From Brooklawnia sp937867175 (GTDB lineage: Bacteria > Actinomycetota > Actinomycetes > Propionibacteriales > Propionibacteriaceae): a stretch of 53,338 bases of DNA. The notes under the pieces are model-generated. The model ran no database searches. It worked only from the letters and a program-made list of their open reading frames with translations, and was not told where the DNA came from. Positions within the stretch are counted from its first letter, which is position 1. Every line of letters begins with the position of its first letter. Both the position numbers and the translations under genes were made by a program. Shown here piece after piece: positions 17,514-25,461 of the stretch. The DNA is taken from the NCBI GenBank assembly GCA_036821905.1, contig DAISIR010000017.1, positions 1 through 53,338 on the forward strand, written 5' to 3'.

Positions 17514-17626
17514 GGACCCGGTTCGGGTGGCGTTGCCCGCTCCATCTCCGGATCGCCGGGCGGCTCGCCCTGCGGTCCCGCGACCTGCCCGAGGCCGAGC
17601 CCTGCGATGCGACCTGAATCGCGTCC
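17514..17626 (+). repeat. 113-bp palindrome-ended element, copy A
   Basis: Begins GGACCCGGTTCGGGTGGCG and ends with an imperfect inverted copy of it (about 17 of 23 matches). The inverted copy B is at 18250-18362. No coding capacity. Confidence 0.7.
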
Positions 17627-17732
17627 TTGACCGTGTCTTCCGGTGGGTGGGCAGGGCCGCTCCTCCGGCGCCCGAGCCGTCAGCCCACTACTGGGCACCG
17701 GAGGCCTTGTATGTGGCGGGTGGGGCGGGGGA

Positions 17733-17866
17733 GCAGCCGACTAGACGACAGACCGGTGGTGGGACGCGTCCGGCGTCTGAGTCTGACCGGTCCCTGGGGA
17801 CTGTTCGTGCACGCGGGGGAGCTGATTTGCGTGCATCGACGGTCCCTGGGGACTGTTCGTGTACGT
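17733..17866 (+). repeat. 134-bp direct repeat, copy 1
   Basis: Shares about 90% identity with copy 2 at 18091-18223. It contains two 25-bp units starting GGTCCCTGGGGACTG (17789-17813 and 17841-17865), each with a small GTCCC-TG-GGGAC palindrome. Confidence 0.75.
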
Positions 17867-17892
17867 AGCAGTTGTGGGCGGCCACGAAAGAA

Positions 17893-18007
17893 TGCCCAGT
17901 GACGGTCATGGAGTTGCCCGCTGGCGGTCATGAGAACTACCCCATGGCCACCACCGGGCAGAACCCGTGGCCGTCACCGGTCAGGTTTCATGACCGCCTC
18001 CGGGCAG
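17893..18007. repeat. Cluster of five ~19-bp units
   Basis: Two minus-oriented units (17893-17911, 17914-17932) face three plus-oriented ones (17943-17961, 17966-17984, 17989-18007). The plus form is close to CATGACCGCCTCCGGGCAG. The spacing is 21-23 bp. Confidence 0.65.
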
Positions 18008-18090
18008 AAGCCAATGGCCCTTGACAGCATCCGGCGGGACGACGAGACGGGACGTCCGGACGAGCCGAGAGGCCAGATGAGAGGCGATGA

Positions 18091-18223
18091 GCGGCCGACG
18101 AGACGACGGATCGGTGGTGGGACGCGTCCGGCGTCTGAGTCTGACCGGTCCTTGGGGACTGTTTGTGCACGTGGGGAGCTGATTGGCGTGCATCGCCGGT
18201 CCCTGGGGACTGTTTGTGCACGT
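18091..18223 (+). repeat. 133-bp direct repeat, copy 2
   Basis: Second copy of the 17733-17866 unit, 358 bp further on, with one single-base deletion. The first of its two 25-bp units reads GTCCTTGGGGAC, so that palindrome is slightly broken. Confidence 0.75.
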
Positions 18224-18249
18224 GGCATCCCGCGGGACCGGTCATGAAA

Positions 18250-18362
18250 GGACGTGGTTCGGGTGGCGTTGCAGGGCTCGGCCTCGGGCAGGTCGGAGGA
18301 TCGCCTGGCGAACCACGCAGCGATCCGGAGACGGAGCGGGCAACGCCACCTGAACCAGGTCC
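18250..18362 (-). repeat. 113-bp palindrome-ended element, copy B
   Basis: Same length as copy A but inverted. Its own ends, GGACGTGGTTCGGGTGGCG and the reverse of GGACCTGGTTCAGGTGGCG, form near-perfect 23-bp terminal inverted repeats. Confidence 0.7.
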
Positions 18363-18380
18363 GGCAGCGAACTCAGCCAC

Positions 18381-18560
18381 GGCAGCCCNNNNNNNNNNNN
18401 NNNNNNNNNNNNNNNNNNNNNNNNNNNNNNNNNNNNNNNNNNNNNNNNNNNNNNNNNNNNNNNNNNNNNNNNNNNNNNNNNNNNNNNNGAACCCGCGCAG
18501 CCCGAACCCGCGCAGCCCGAACCCGCGCAGCCCGAACCCGCGCAGCCCGAACCCGCGCGG
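18381..18560. repeat. 15-bp tandem array containing the assembly gap
   Basis: Exactly 100 N (18389-18488), the usual placeholder for a gap of unknown length. The right edge is nearly five copies of GAACCCGCGCAGCCC, and the left edge ends in GCAGCCC, the tail of the same unit. The gap is therefore probably inside the array. One plus frame would read (EPAQP)n. Confidence 0.85.
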
Positions 18561-18569
18561 ACGCGGGGC

Positions 18570-20567
18570 TTACGCGTCGTCCACCGCGGCTGCGAACTGG
18601 GACTGGTAGAGGTCGTAGTAGGCACCCCGAGCCTTGATCAGCTCGTCGTGGCTGCCCTGTTCGACGATCGCGCCCTCGGCCATCACCAGGATCAGGTCGG
18701 CGTCCCGGATCGTCGACAGCCGGTGGGCGATCACGAACGACGTGCGTCCCGACCGCAGCCGGGCCATGGCCTGCTGCACCAGCACCTCGGTGCGGGTGTC
18801 GACCGACGAGGTCGCCTCGTCCAGGATCAGCACCTCGGGGTCGGCGATGAACGCCCGCGCGATGGTGATCAGCTGCTTCTCACCAGCGGAGACGTTCGTC
18901 CCCTCCTCGTTGATCAGGGTCTCGTAGCCGTCGGGCAACTGGTGGACGAAGGCATCCACGTGGGCCGCGGTGGCGGCGGCGATCACCTCGTCCCGCGTGG
19001 CCCCGGGCTTGCCGTACGCGATGTTCTCGCGGATGGTGCCACCGAACAGCCAGGTCTCCTGCAGCACCATGCCGAGTTTGCTGCGCAGCGTTGCCCGCGG
19101 CACCGAGGCGATGTCGACCCCGTCCAGCAGGATCTGGCCGCCGTCGATCTCGTAGAAACGCTCCAGCAGGTTGACCAGGGTGGTCTTGCCGGCGCCGGTG
19201 GGGCCCACGATGGCGATGGTCTGGCCGGGTTCGGCCTCCATGTCCAAGCCCGCGATCAGCGGACGCTCCGGGGTATAGCTGAAGTCGACATCACGGAACT
19301 CGACGTGCCCCTCGATCACCTCGGGCAGTTGGCCGTCGGCCTCCGGGCTCATCTCGACGGCATCCAACACCTCGAAGACCCGTTCGGCCGAGGCGACGCC
19401 CGACTGCAGCAGGTTGGCCATCGACGCGATCTGGGTGATCGGTTGGGTGAACATCCGCGAGTACTGGATGAAGGCCTGCACGTTGCCCAGCGGCATTCGT
19501 CCGTTTGCCACCTGCAGCCCGCCGACCACCGCGATGACCACGTAGTTCAGGTTCCCGATCAGGGAGTTGACCGGCATGATGATGCCCGAGATGAACTGCG
19601 CCCGGAAGGCCGAGTTGAACAGCTTCTGGTTGGTCTGGTCGAAGACCTGCGAGACTTCGCGCTGGCGTCCGAAGACCTTGACCAGCGCATGCCCGGAGTA
19701 GGCCTCCTCGACCTCGCCGTTCAGCTCGCCGGTGGCTGCCCACATGCCCACGAACTGCTTCTGCGCCCGCTTGCCGATGATCACCGAGACCACTCCGGCG
19801 AGCGGGACGATCGCCAGCGTCAGCCAGGCCAGCAGCGGACTGACGGTGAACATCATGATGGTGACGCCGATCAGCGTCAGCACCGAGTTCAGCAGCTGCC
19901 CCAACGTCTGCTGCAGCGTCTGCGAGACGTTGTCCATGTCGTTGGTGATTCGGCTCAGCAACTCGCCGCGCGGCTGGGCGTCGAAGTAGCGCAACGGCAG
20001 CCGGTCGAGCTTGGCGCGCACCTCGTCACGCATCCGGTAGACGGTGCGTTGCACCGCGCGGTTGAGCAGGAAGTTCTGCAGGAAGCCGAGCAGCGCGGAG
20101 GCCACGTACAGCCCCAGCGCCAGCAGCAGCCAGCGTCCCAGCAGGCTGAAGTCGATGCCTTGCCCGGGGACGACGTTCAGACCGCCCAGCATGTCAGCGA
20201 GTTGGCCCTGGCCCCCAGCCCGCAGCATCTCGATGACCTGCTCCTTGGTCATACCGGCGGGCAGTTGGCGTCCGATCACGCCGTTGAAGATGACGTCGGT
20301 CGCCTTGCCCAGGATCTTCGGGCCCACCACCGAGGCGACCACCGCGACGGTCCCCATGGCTACGACCACGCCGAACAACATCCGTTCGGGACGCAGCATG
20401 CCCATCAGCCGACGCAGCGAGGGGCCGAAGTTGATCGCCTTCTCGGCCACGTTCTGCGCCATCGGTCCGTGACCCATTCGGGCGGGGCCCTGTCGGGGAC
20501 GCTTCGGCGCCGCCGGCTCCTTTTCAGGGCTGTCCGGCTTGGTGATCAGCGGTTCGCGTCTGCTCAT
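18570..20567 (-). CDS. ABC exporter subunit, permease-ATPase (MdlB-like)
   Basis: A 665-aa half-transporter: a Pro/Lys-rich cytoplasmic N-terminus, six transmembrane helices (about residues 60-370) and a nucleotide-binding domain with Walker A GPTGAGKTT, Walker B VLILDEATSSVD and a catalytic Glu. The signature motif is NVSAGEKQ in place of LSGGQ. The start overlaps the stop of its partner as ATGA (20567), so the two are coupled and probably heterodimerise. The substrate is unknown; TetR control suggests export of a toxic compound. Confidence 0.93.
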   Translation of the reverse strand: MSRREPLITKPDSPEKEPAAPKRPRQGPARMGHGPMAQNVAEKAINFGPSLRRLMGMLRPERMLFGVVVAMGTVAVVASVVGPKILGKATDVIFNGVIGRQLPAGMTKEQVIEMLRAGGQGQLADMLGGLNVVPGQGIDFSLLGRWLLLALGLYVASALLGFLQNFLLNRAVQRTVYRMRDEVRAKLDRLPLRYFDAQPRGELLSRITNDMDNVSQTLQQTLGQLLNSVLTLIGVTIMMFTVSPLLAWLTLAIVPLAGVVSVIIGKRAQKQFVGMWAATGELNGEVEEAYSGHALVKVFGRQREVSQVFDQTNQKLFNSAFRAQFISGIIMPVNSLIGNLNYVVIAVVGGLQVANGRMPLGNVQAFIQYSRMFTQPITQIASMANLLQSGVASAERVFEVLDAVEMSPEADGQLPEVIEGHVEFRDVDFSYTPERPLIAGLDMEAEPGQTIAIVGPTGAGKTTLVNLLERFYEIDGGQILLDGVDIASVPRATLRSKLGMVLQETWLFGGTIRENIAYGKPGATRDEVIAAATAAHVDAFVHQLPDGYETLINEEGTNVSAGEKQLITIARAFIADPEVLILDEATSSVDTRTEVLVQQAMARLRSGRTSFVIAHRLSTIRDADLILVMAEGAIVEQGSHDELIKARGAYYDLYQSQFAAAVDDA

Positions 20568-22300
20568 GCCGCCGCCTCCTCAATGCTGCGTTGGGATTCC
20601 ACGATCTCGCGGTAGGTCTCGCAGTCGGCCAGCAACTCGTCATGCCCGCCCACACCGACGATGCGGCCGTGTTCGAGGACGACGATCTGGTCGGCCTGCC
20701 TGATGGTCGAGACGCGCTGTGCCACGATCAGCACCGCCGCGTCCTGGGTGTGGGACGCCAGCGCGGCGCGCAACCGGGCGTCGGTGGCGACATCCAGTGC
20801 GCTGAAGGCGTCGTCGAAGACATAGATCTCGGGCTGTTTGACCACTGCCCGGGCGATCGACAGCCGCTGGCGCTGGCCGCCGGAGACGTTGGCGCCGCCT
20901 TGGGCGATGGCGGCGTCAAGTTCGCCGTCCATCTCGGTTACGAAGTCGGAGGCTTGCGCGATCTGCAAGGCCTGCCAGATCTGTTCGTCGGACGCGTCCG
21001 GGTCGCCGTAGGCCATGTTCGACTTCACGGTGCCGCTGAACAGATAAGGACGCTGCGGCACCAGGCCGATCCGGCTCCACAGCAGGTCGGGGTCGATCTC
21101 GCGGACGTCGACACCATCCACCAGGACGCGACCAGCGGTCACGTCGAACAGTCGCGGGATCAGGTTGACCAACGTCGACTTGCCCGACCCGGTTGAGCCG
21201 ACCACCGCGGTGGTCTGGCCGGGACGCAGCTCGAAGTTGACTCCCGACAAGACCGGTGCGTCGGCCCCGGGGTAGGCGAACTCGACGTCCTCGAAGCGGA
21301 CCGTGCCGTGTTCGGGCAACTCGGTGACCGGTGCGGTGGGCGGCGCCACGCTGGACGAGGTGTTCAGCACCTCCATGATGCGGTTGGCGCAGACCGCCGC
21401 GCGCGGCGCCATCATCAGCATCATCGTGGACATCATCACGCTGATCAGGATTTGCATCAGGTATTGCAGGAACGCGGTCAACTGGCCGATCTGCATGTCG
21501 CCTGCGTCGATCCGCATGCCGCCGAACCACATCACCCCGACGCTGCCCATGTTCATCACGAACATGACGAACGGGAAGAGCACGGCGAACAAGGTGCCGA
21601 TGGCAAAGGCCAGCCGCATGATGTCGCCGTTGGCCTGGTCGAAGCGCTTGCGTTCGAGGGGTTCGCGGGTGAACGCCCTGATCACTCGGATGCCGGTGAT
21701 CTGTTCGCGGACCACCCGGTTGATGGTGTCGATCTTGACCTGGTTGAGCTGGAAGAGCGGGGTCATGCGCCAGACCAGCACCCCGATCACCGAGCCGAGC
21801 GCCACGACGGCGACCAGGATCAGCCATGACAGCACCAGGTCTTCACGCAAAGCCATGAAGACCCCGCCGACCATGGTGATCGGAGCCGAGATCATCATCG
21901 TGCAGGTCATCATCACCAGCATCTGCACCTGCTGCACGTCGTTGGTGGTTCGGGTGATCAAGCTGGGTGCCCCGAACTGGTTGAGCTCTCGGGTGCTGAA
22001 CGACAACGTGCGCTCAAAGACGGCGCCGCGCACGTCGCGTCCGAAGCTCATCGCCGCCTTGGCACCGAAGTAGACCGCGATGATCTGGCTGACGGCCTGC
22101 ACGAGGCTGACAGACAGCATGATCGCGCCGTTTCGCAGGATGTAGTCGGTGTCGCCCTTGGCCACGCCGTTGTCGATGATGCGGGCGTTGAGGCTGGGCA
22201 GTGACAGCGAGGCGGCGGTGGCGATCAGCTGGAAGACCAGCACGCCGGCCAACAGCGACCCGTAGGGGCGGATGTATCTGTTGATGAGTTTGGTCAGCAT
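20564..22300 (-). CDS. ABC exporter subunit, permease-ATPase (MdlA-like)
   Basis: A 578-aa half-transporter with six transmembrane helices and an ATPase domain: Walker A GSTGSGKST, canonical signature NVSGGQRQR, but Walker B followed by Asp rather than Glu (VFDDAFSALD). This degenerate catalytic residue, with the non-standard signature in the partner, is the normal asymmetry of heterodimeric ABC exporters. ATG 22300 (MLTKLINRYIRPYG) has GAGG 6 nt upstream; the frame is open further upstream, through the tetR gene. One base separates it from the tetR stop. Confidence 0.93.
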   Translation of the reverse strand: MLTKLINRYIRPYGSLLAGVLVFQLIATAASLSLPSLNARIIDNGVAKGDTDYILRNGAIMLSVSLVQAVSQIIAVYFGAKAAMSFGRDVRGAVFERTLSFSTRELNQFGAPSLITRTTNDVQQVQMLVMMTCTMMISAPITMVGGVFMALREDLVLSWLILVAVVALGSVIGVLVWRMTPLFQLNQVKIDTINRVVREQITGIRVIRAFTREPLERKRFDQANGDIMRLAFAIGTLFAVLFPFVMFVMNMGSVGVMWFGGMRIDAGDMQIGQLTAFLQYLMQILISVMMSTMMLMMAPRAAVCANRIMEVLNTSSSVAPPTAPVTELPEHGTVRFEDVEFAYPGADAPVLSGVNFELRPGQTTAVVGSTGSGKSTLVNLIPRLFDVTAGRVLVDGVDVREIDPDLLWSRIGLVPQRPYLFSGTVKSNMAYGDPDASDEQIWQALQIAQASDFVTEMDGELDAAIAQGGANVSGGQRQRLSIARAVVKQPEIYVFDDAFSALDVATDARLRAALASHTQDAAVLIVAQRVSTIRQADQIVVLEHGRIVGVGGHDELLADCETYREIVESQRSIEEAAA

Positions 22301-22301
22301 T

Positions 22302-22898
22302 TCATTCCTCGGGTGGTACGTGGATGCCATGGACGATGACCTCGGCCAAGGTCGCCGGCTCGCTGAGGTCAAGGTCGGCGAGCATTGGGTGCCCGGAGCT
22401 CATCGCCATGATGCGGATGACTGCCGCCGCCTGCGGGAGCGGCACCCTGATCTGAGGGGCGAACGGCGCCAGCGCCTCGCCCAGCGCGTCGCTTACTGCC
22501 AGGGCGCGCCGACGGTGTGCGAGCTTGTCGTGGCCACTATGGGCGGGTGAGGCGCCGCCGTGCGCGATATGAAGGGCGGACGTCACCGCATTGACGGCGC
22601 CGATTTCTTCCTGCAGCAGTTTGATCAGGACGGCGACGTGGGCGACCAGTGTCGGCTGCGGCGGGGTGGCGCGGATTTGTCCGCACAGGTCTTCGGGGTC
22701 GAGGGTGTCCTCGATCACCGCGGCCAGCAGGTCTTGCTTGGAGTCGAAGACCCGGAAGATGGTGCCCTCGGCGACGCCGGCGGCTTCGGCCACCTGCCGG
22801 GTGGTGAACTGCGCACCACTGGCGATCAGCAGTGGACGGGCTGCGGCGATGATGGTCTGGCGCCGGGCGTCCGGCGGCAACGGAGATGCTCTGCCCAC
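22302..22898 (-). CDS. TetR-family repressor of the ABC exporter operon
   Basis: A 198-aa regulator. Residues 10-55 form a TetR helix-turn-helix (RRQTIIAAARPLLIASGAQFTTRQVAEAAGVAEGTIFRVFDSKQDLLAAVI), followed by a ligand-binding helical domain of low similarity. GTG 22898 lies about 9 nt after a -10 box, so the mRNA is probably leaderless. An 18-bp perfect palindrome sits between its -35 and -10 elements. It is first in the operon with the two exporter genes, giving autoregulation. Confidence 0.92.
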   Translation of the reverse strand: MGRASPLPPDARRQTIIAAARPLLIASGAQFTTRQVAEAAGVAEGTIFRVFDSKQDLLAAVIEDTLDPEDLCGQIRATPPQPTLVAHVAVLIKLLQEEIGAVNAVTSALHIAHGGASPAHSGHDKLAHRRRALAVSDALGEALAPFAPQIRVPLPQAAAVIRIMAMSSGHPMLADLDLSEPATLAEVIVHGIHVPPEE

Positions 22899-22906
22899 GG
22901 CGAAAT

Positions 22907-22935
22907 AAGATAGCTGAGTGAGCGCTCACTCACAA
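22907..22935 (-). promoter_or_regulatory. Promoter of the tetR-exporter operon
   Basis: Minus strand: -35 TTGTGA (22935-22930), 17-bp spacer, -10 TATCTT (22912-22907). Transcription should start close to the GTG at 22898. Confidence 0.65.
22915..22932. promoter_or_regulatory. TetR operator, 18-bp perfect palindrome
   Basis: TGAGTGAGCGCTCACTCA is fully self-complementary and fills the promoter spacer, so a bound dimer would block RNA polymerase. TGAGTGA...TCACTCA half-sites are common for TetR regulators. Confidence 0.85.
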
Positions 22936-23063
22936 GTTGTCTTGGAAGCGCGCGGCAACCTGAAGGGGCGCACGCCGGGGGCCCACGCGCACGGCCCGCG
23001 TCCCACCGTCGCGTGCCAGACTTGGGGCAGGCAGCCACACGGCACAACCCCTGGGGGGCGCTC

Positions 23064-23162
23064 ATGAAACTGTATTCGTCGGCGTACCACGTCTGGCCGG
23101 CGAGCATGAAGCAGGCCGCCATCGGCGAAAACGCAAACGTCGTCTTGACCGCGAAGGGTTGA
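23064..23162 (+). CDS. Possible 32-aa small protein
   Basis: A short frame, MKLYSSAYHVWPASMKQAAI and twelve more residues, with a GGGGGG-containing ribosome site 7 nt upstream. Its stop overlaps the next ATG (TGATG at 23160), suggesting coupling with the DUF2500-like gene. No signal or known motif. It could be a leader peptide or chance. Confidence 0.4.
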   Translation: MKLYSSAYHVWPASMKQAAIGENANVVLTAKG

Positions 23163-23509
23163 TGCCGATGACGATCATGGTGTACCTGCTGTTGGTCGTG
23201 GTCGGCCTGGCGGTCCTGGCGGTGGTCGCCCTGATCGCGAAGGTGGCTGATGGAAACGCGCCGTCCGGGATCGAATCGGCGCGCGCCCAAGTGCTGGGTG
23301 TGCGCGAGATCGCCGCGTCCGGGGCCACCCAGCACTGGATCGCGTTCCGGTTCAGCGACGGGCACCAGCGTGAGCTGCTCGCCACCCCCAGCCAGGCCGA
23401 CGTCATCTTCCGAGGCCAGCAGGGCGTGGTGCACTTCGCCGGTGACCGGCTGACCGGCTGGACCCCCGAGCTCGGCGGCGGCGTCCAAGACCTGCACAGC
23501 AGCGAGTAG
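23162..23509 (+). CDS. DUF2500-like membrane-anchored protein 1
   Basis: A protein of about 115 aa with one N-terminal transmembrane helix (MVYLLLVVVGLAVLAVVALIA) and a small beta-rich domain: AQVLGVREIAASG, WIAFRFSDGHQRELLATPSQADVIFRGQQGVVHFAGDRLTGW. This fits the DUF2500 pattern of signal/anchor, V-x-V, a 'GxRxEL' strand and a terminal 'GxLxFxGxR' strand. Starts at 23162 or 23168 are both possible. It is a tandem paralogue of the next gene. Function unknown. Confidence 0.7.
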   Translation: MPMTIMVYLLLVVVGLAVLAVVALIAKVADGNAPSGIESARAQVLGVREIAASGATQHWIAFRFSDGHQRELLATPSQADVIFRGQQGVVHFAGDRLTGWTPELGGGVQDLHSSE

Positions 23510-23516
23510 GGCCGCC

Positions 23517-23861
23517 ATGGCGCCCACCGAACTCCTGATCTGGCTGCTCGTCATTGTTGCCGGGCTGACAGTCCTCGGTCTGATCAGCTACCTGATCGGC
23601 CGACTGGTGCACACCTGCAGGCAGGGACGCACCGCGTCCGGCCCGCCCGTCAAGGAGTCGCCGGTCACTGTGCTGAAGGTGCGCAAGCTGGGCAGCGCGG
23701 AGGAGTCCGACCGTGAACTGGTGCTGCAGTTGCCGGACCGGATGGAGCGCACCATCGTGGCAGACGCGGCCTGGGCGTCCCGGCTGGAGCCCGGGCACCG
23801 GGGCACCGCTCGCTGGGCGGGCGGCAGGATGGTGAGTTTCGTCCACGAGACCAAACGCTAG
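23517..23861 (+). CDS. DUF2500-like membrane-anchored protein 2
   Basis: A 114-aa paralogue of the preceding protein: transmembrane helix (LLIWLLVIVAGLTVLGLISYLIG), then a domain with VTVLKVRKLG, DRELVLQLPDRMERTIV, and GHRGTARWAGGRMVSF. It follows 7 bp after its paralogue and ends 10 bp before lysS, so all three may be one transcript. The order and spacing look like a recent tandem duplication that has since diverged. Function unknown. Confidence 0.7.
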   Translation: MAPTELLIWLLVIVAGLTVLGLISYLIGRLVHTCRQGRTASGPPVKESPVTVLKVRKLGSAEESDRELVLQLPDRMERTIVADAAWASRLEPGHRGTARWAGGRMVSFVHETKR

Positions 23862-23871
23862 GCTTGCCCGC

Positions 23872-25368
23872 GTGAGTGACCAGTTCGACGTCGTTGAGCA
23901 GCATCAGATCCGCCGCGAGAAGCGCGCCCGGATGATCGGCACTTCGCGAGAACCGTATCCGGTCGACATGTCGCGCACTCACACGCTGGCACAGGTACGG
24001 GCGGGTTGGCCAGACCTGGCGGCTGGCGCGGAGACCGACGACATCGTCGAGATCGGCGGCCGGGTGGTCTTCCTGCGCAACACCGGCAAGCTCTGCTTCG
24101 CCACCTTGCAGGACGGCTTCGACCCAGACTCCGACGGTCAGCGGCTGCAGGTGATGGTCTCGCTCGCCGAGGTCGGCGAGCAGGGGCTGGGTGAGTGGAA
24201 GGCCGATGTCGACCTTGGCGACTTCATCTGGGTGCGAGGGCGGGTAGTCAGCTCCCGGCGCGGTGAGTTGTCGGTGATGGCGTCCGAATGGAAGATGGCG
24301 AGCAAAGCGCTGCGTCCGCTGCCCGTCCTGCACAAGGACCTGTCTGAGGAGGCGCGGGTCCGCAGGCGTTACGCCGACCTGATCGTGCGCCCCGAGGCCC
24401 GCGAGATCGTGCGGGTGCGTGCCGCGATCACCAAATCGTTGCGCCGCACGCTGGACGAGGCCGGCTTCCTGGAGGTCGAGACCCCCACACTGCAGTTGAT
24501 CCATGGCGGGGCGGCGGCGCGTCCGTTCCGCACCCACCTGAACGCCTTCGACATCGACATGACGCTGCGCATCGCCCTCGAGCTGTACCTGAAACGGGCG
24601 ATGGTCGGTGGGGTCGACAGTGTCTACGAAATCGGACGGATCTTCCGCAACGAAGGAATCGACTCCACCCATTCGGCCGAATTCACGATGCTGGAGGCCT
24701 ACCAGAGCTGGGGCGACCACCGCACCATCGCCGAACTCACCAAGAAGATGATCATGGACGCCGCGGACGTGGTGGGCATCCACCAGATCGAGCGCCCGGA
24801 CGGGCAGGTCATCGACCTGGATGCCGAGTGGACCTGGCTGCCCATCTATCCGGCCGTCGGCGAGGCGCTGGGGGAGCTGGTCGACGTCGACACCCCGGTC
24901 GAGGTGCTGCGCAGGCATGCGGACGCCCACGAGGTGGCTTGGGATCCGAAGTGGGGCAACGGCAAGCTGATCATGGAACTGTACGAGGAACTGGTCGAGC
25001 CGCGCCTGGTCAACCCCACCTTCGTCTGCGACTTCCCGGAGGTCGCCCAGCCGTTGGCCCGCCGTCACCGCAGCGAGCCCGGCATGATCGAGGCCTGGGA
25101 CCTGATCATCGGGGGTGTTGAGCGGGCTACCGGGTTCAACGAGTTGATCGACCCGGTCGTCCAGCGCGAGATCCTCACCCAACAATCGCTGGCCGCAGCC
25201 GCCGGGGACCCCGAGGCGATGCAGTTGGATGAGGACTTCCTCGCCGCGCTCGAGCAGGGCGCGCCGCCGATGGGCGGCATGGGGATGGGTATCGACCGGC
25301 TGATCATGATGTTCACGGCGGCGGGAATCCGCGAGACGATCCTGTTCCCGCTGCTGCGACCGCACTGA
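23872..25368 (+). CDS. lysS: Lysine--tRNA ligase, class II
   Basis: A 498-aa aminoacyl-tRNA synthetase. The N-terminal OB-fold anticodon-binding domain (residues 50-150) precedes the catalytic domain with motif 1 (EVETPTLQLIHGGAAARPF), motif 2 (YEIGRIFRNEGIDSTHSAEFTMLEAYQ) and motif 3 (GMGIDRLIMMF). GTG 23872 gives a normal N-terminus. It is not the LysX type (no fused membrane domain). The Ile-His before GGAAARPF is a small deviation from the common Pro-Gly. Confidence 0.95.
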   Translation: MSDQFDVVEQHQIRREKRARMIGTSREPYPVDMSRTHTLAQVRAGWPDLAAGAETDDIVEIGGRVVFLRNTGKLCFATLQDGFDPDSDGQRLQVMVSLAEVGEQGLGEWKADVDLGDFIWVRGRVVSSRRGELSVMASEWKMASKALRPLPVLHKDLSEEARVRRRYADLIVRPEAREIVRVRAAITKSLRRTLDEAGFLEVETPTLQLIHGGAAARPFRTHLNAFDIDMTLRIALELYLKRAMVGGVDSVYEIGRIFRNEGIDSTHSAEFTMLEAYQSWGDHRTIAELTKKMIMDAADVVGIHQIERPDGQVIDLDAEWTWLPIYPAVGEALGELVDVDTPVEVLRRHADAHEVAWDPKWGNGKLIMELYEELVEPRLVNPTFVCDFPEVAQPLARRHRSEPGMIEAWDLIIGGVERATGFNELIDPVVQREILTQQSLAAAAGDPEAMQLDEDFLAALEQGAPPMGGMGMGIDRLIMMFTAAGIRETILFPLLRPH

Positions 25369-25419
25369 TACCACGTCTGGGTGGCTGTGGCTTCCGCCGG
25401 GGGCGTCGGCGGCGTCCGT

Positions 25420-25425
25420 TAGAAT
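25420..25425 (+). promoter_or_regulatory. Possible -10 element of the Mrp operon
   Basis: TAGAAT, about 37 bp before the TTG start of mrpA. No good -35 box is visible, so support is limited. Confidence 0.35.
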
Positions 25426-25461
25426 CGGGGCGAATCCACGCAACTACATGGGGGACCTGCC

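Larger units (their letters stand above)
17429..18569. repeat. Non-coding repeat island, 1.1 kb
   Basis: Between the TorD gene and the ABC exporter there is no credible gene; the open frames have unnatural composition and their translations repeat the DNA repeats. The island holds tandem 11-14 bp units, two inverted 113-bp elements, two 133-bp direct copies, a cluster of five 19-bp units, a 15-bp tandem array and a 100-N gap. Parts are described in separate entries. Confidence 0.8.

Noticed and set aside
17893..18007. CRISPR array
   Set aside because: The units are 19 bp with 2-11 bp between them and change orientation; there are no spacers and no cas genes.
17627..18637. Several 60-148 aa open frames in the repeat island
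   Set aside because: They follow the DNA repeats in all frames and have no family signature; some cross the N gap.
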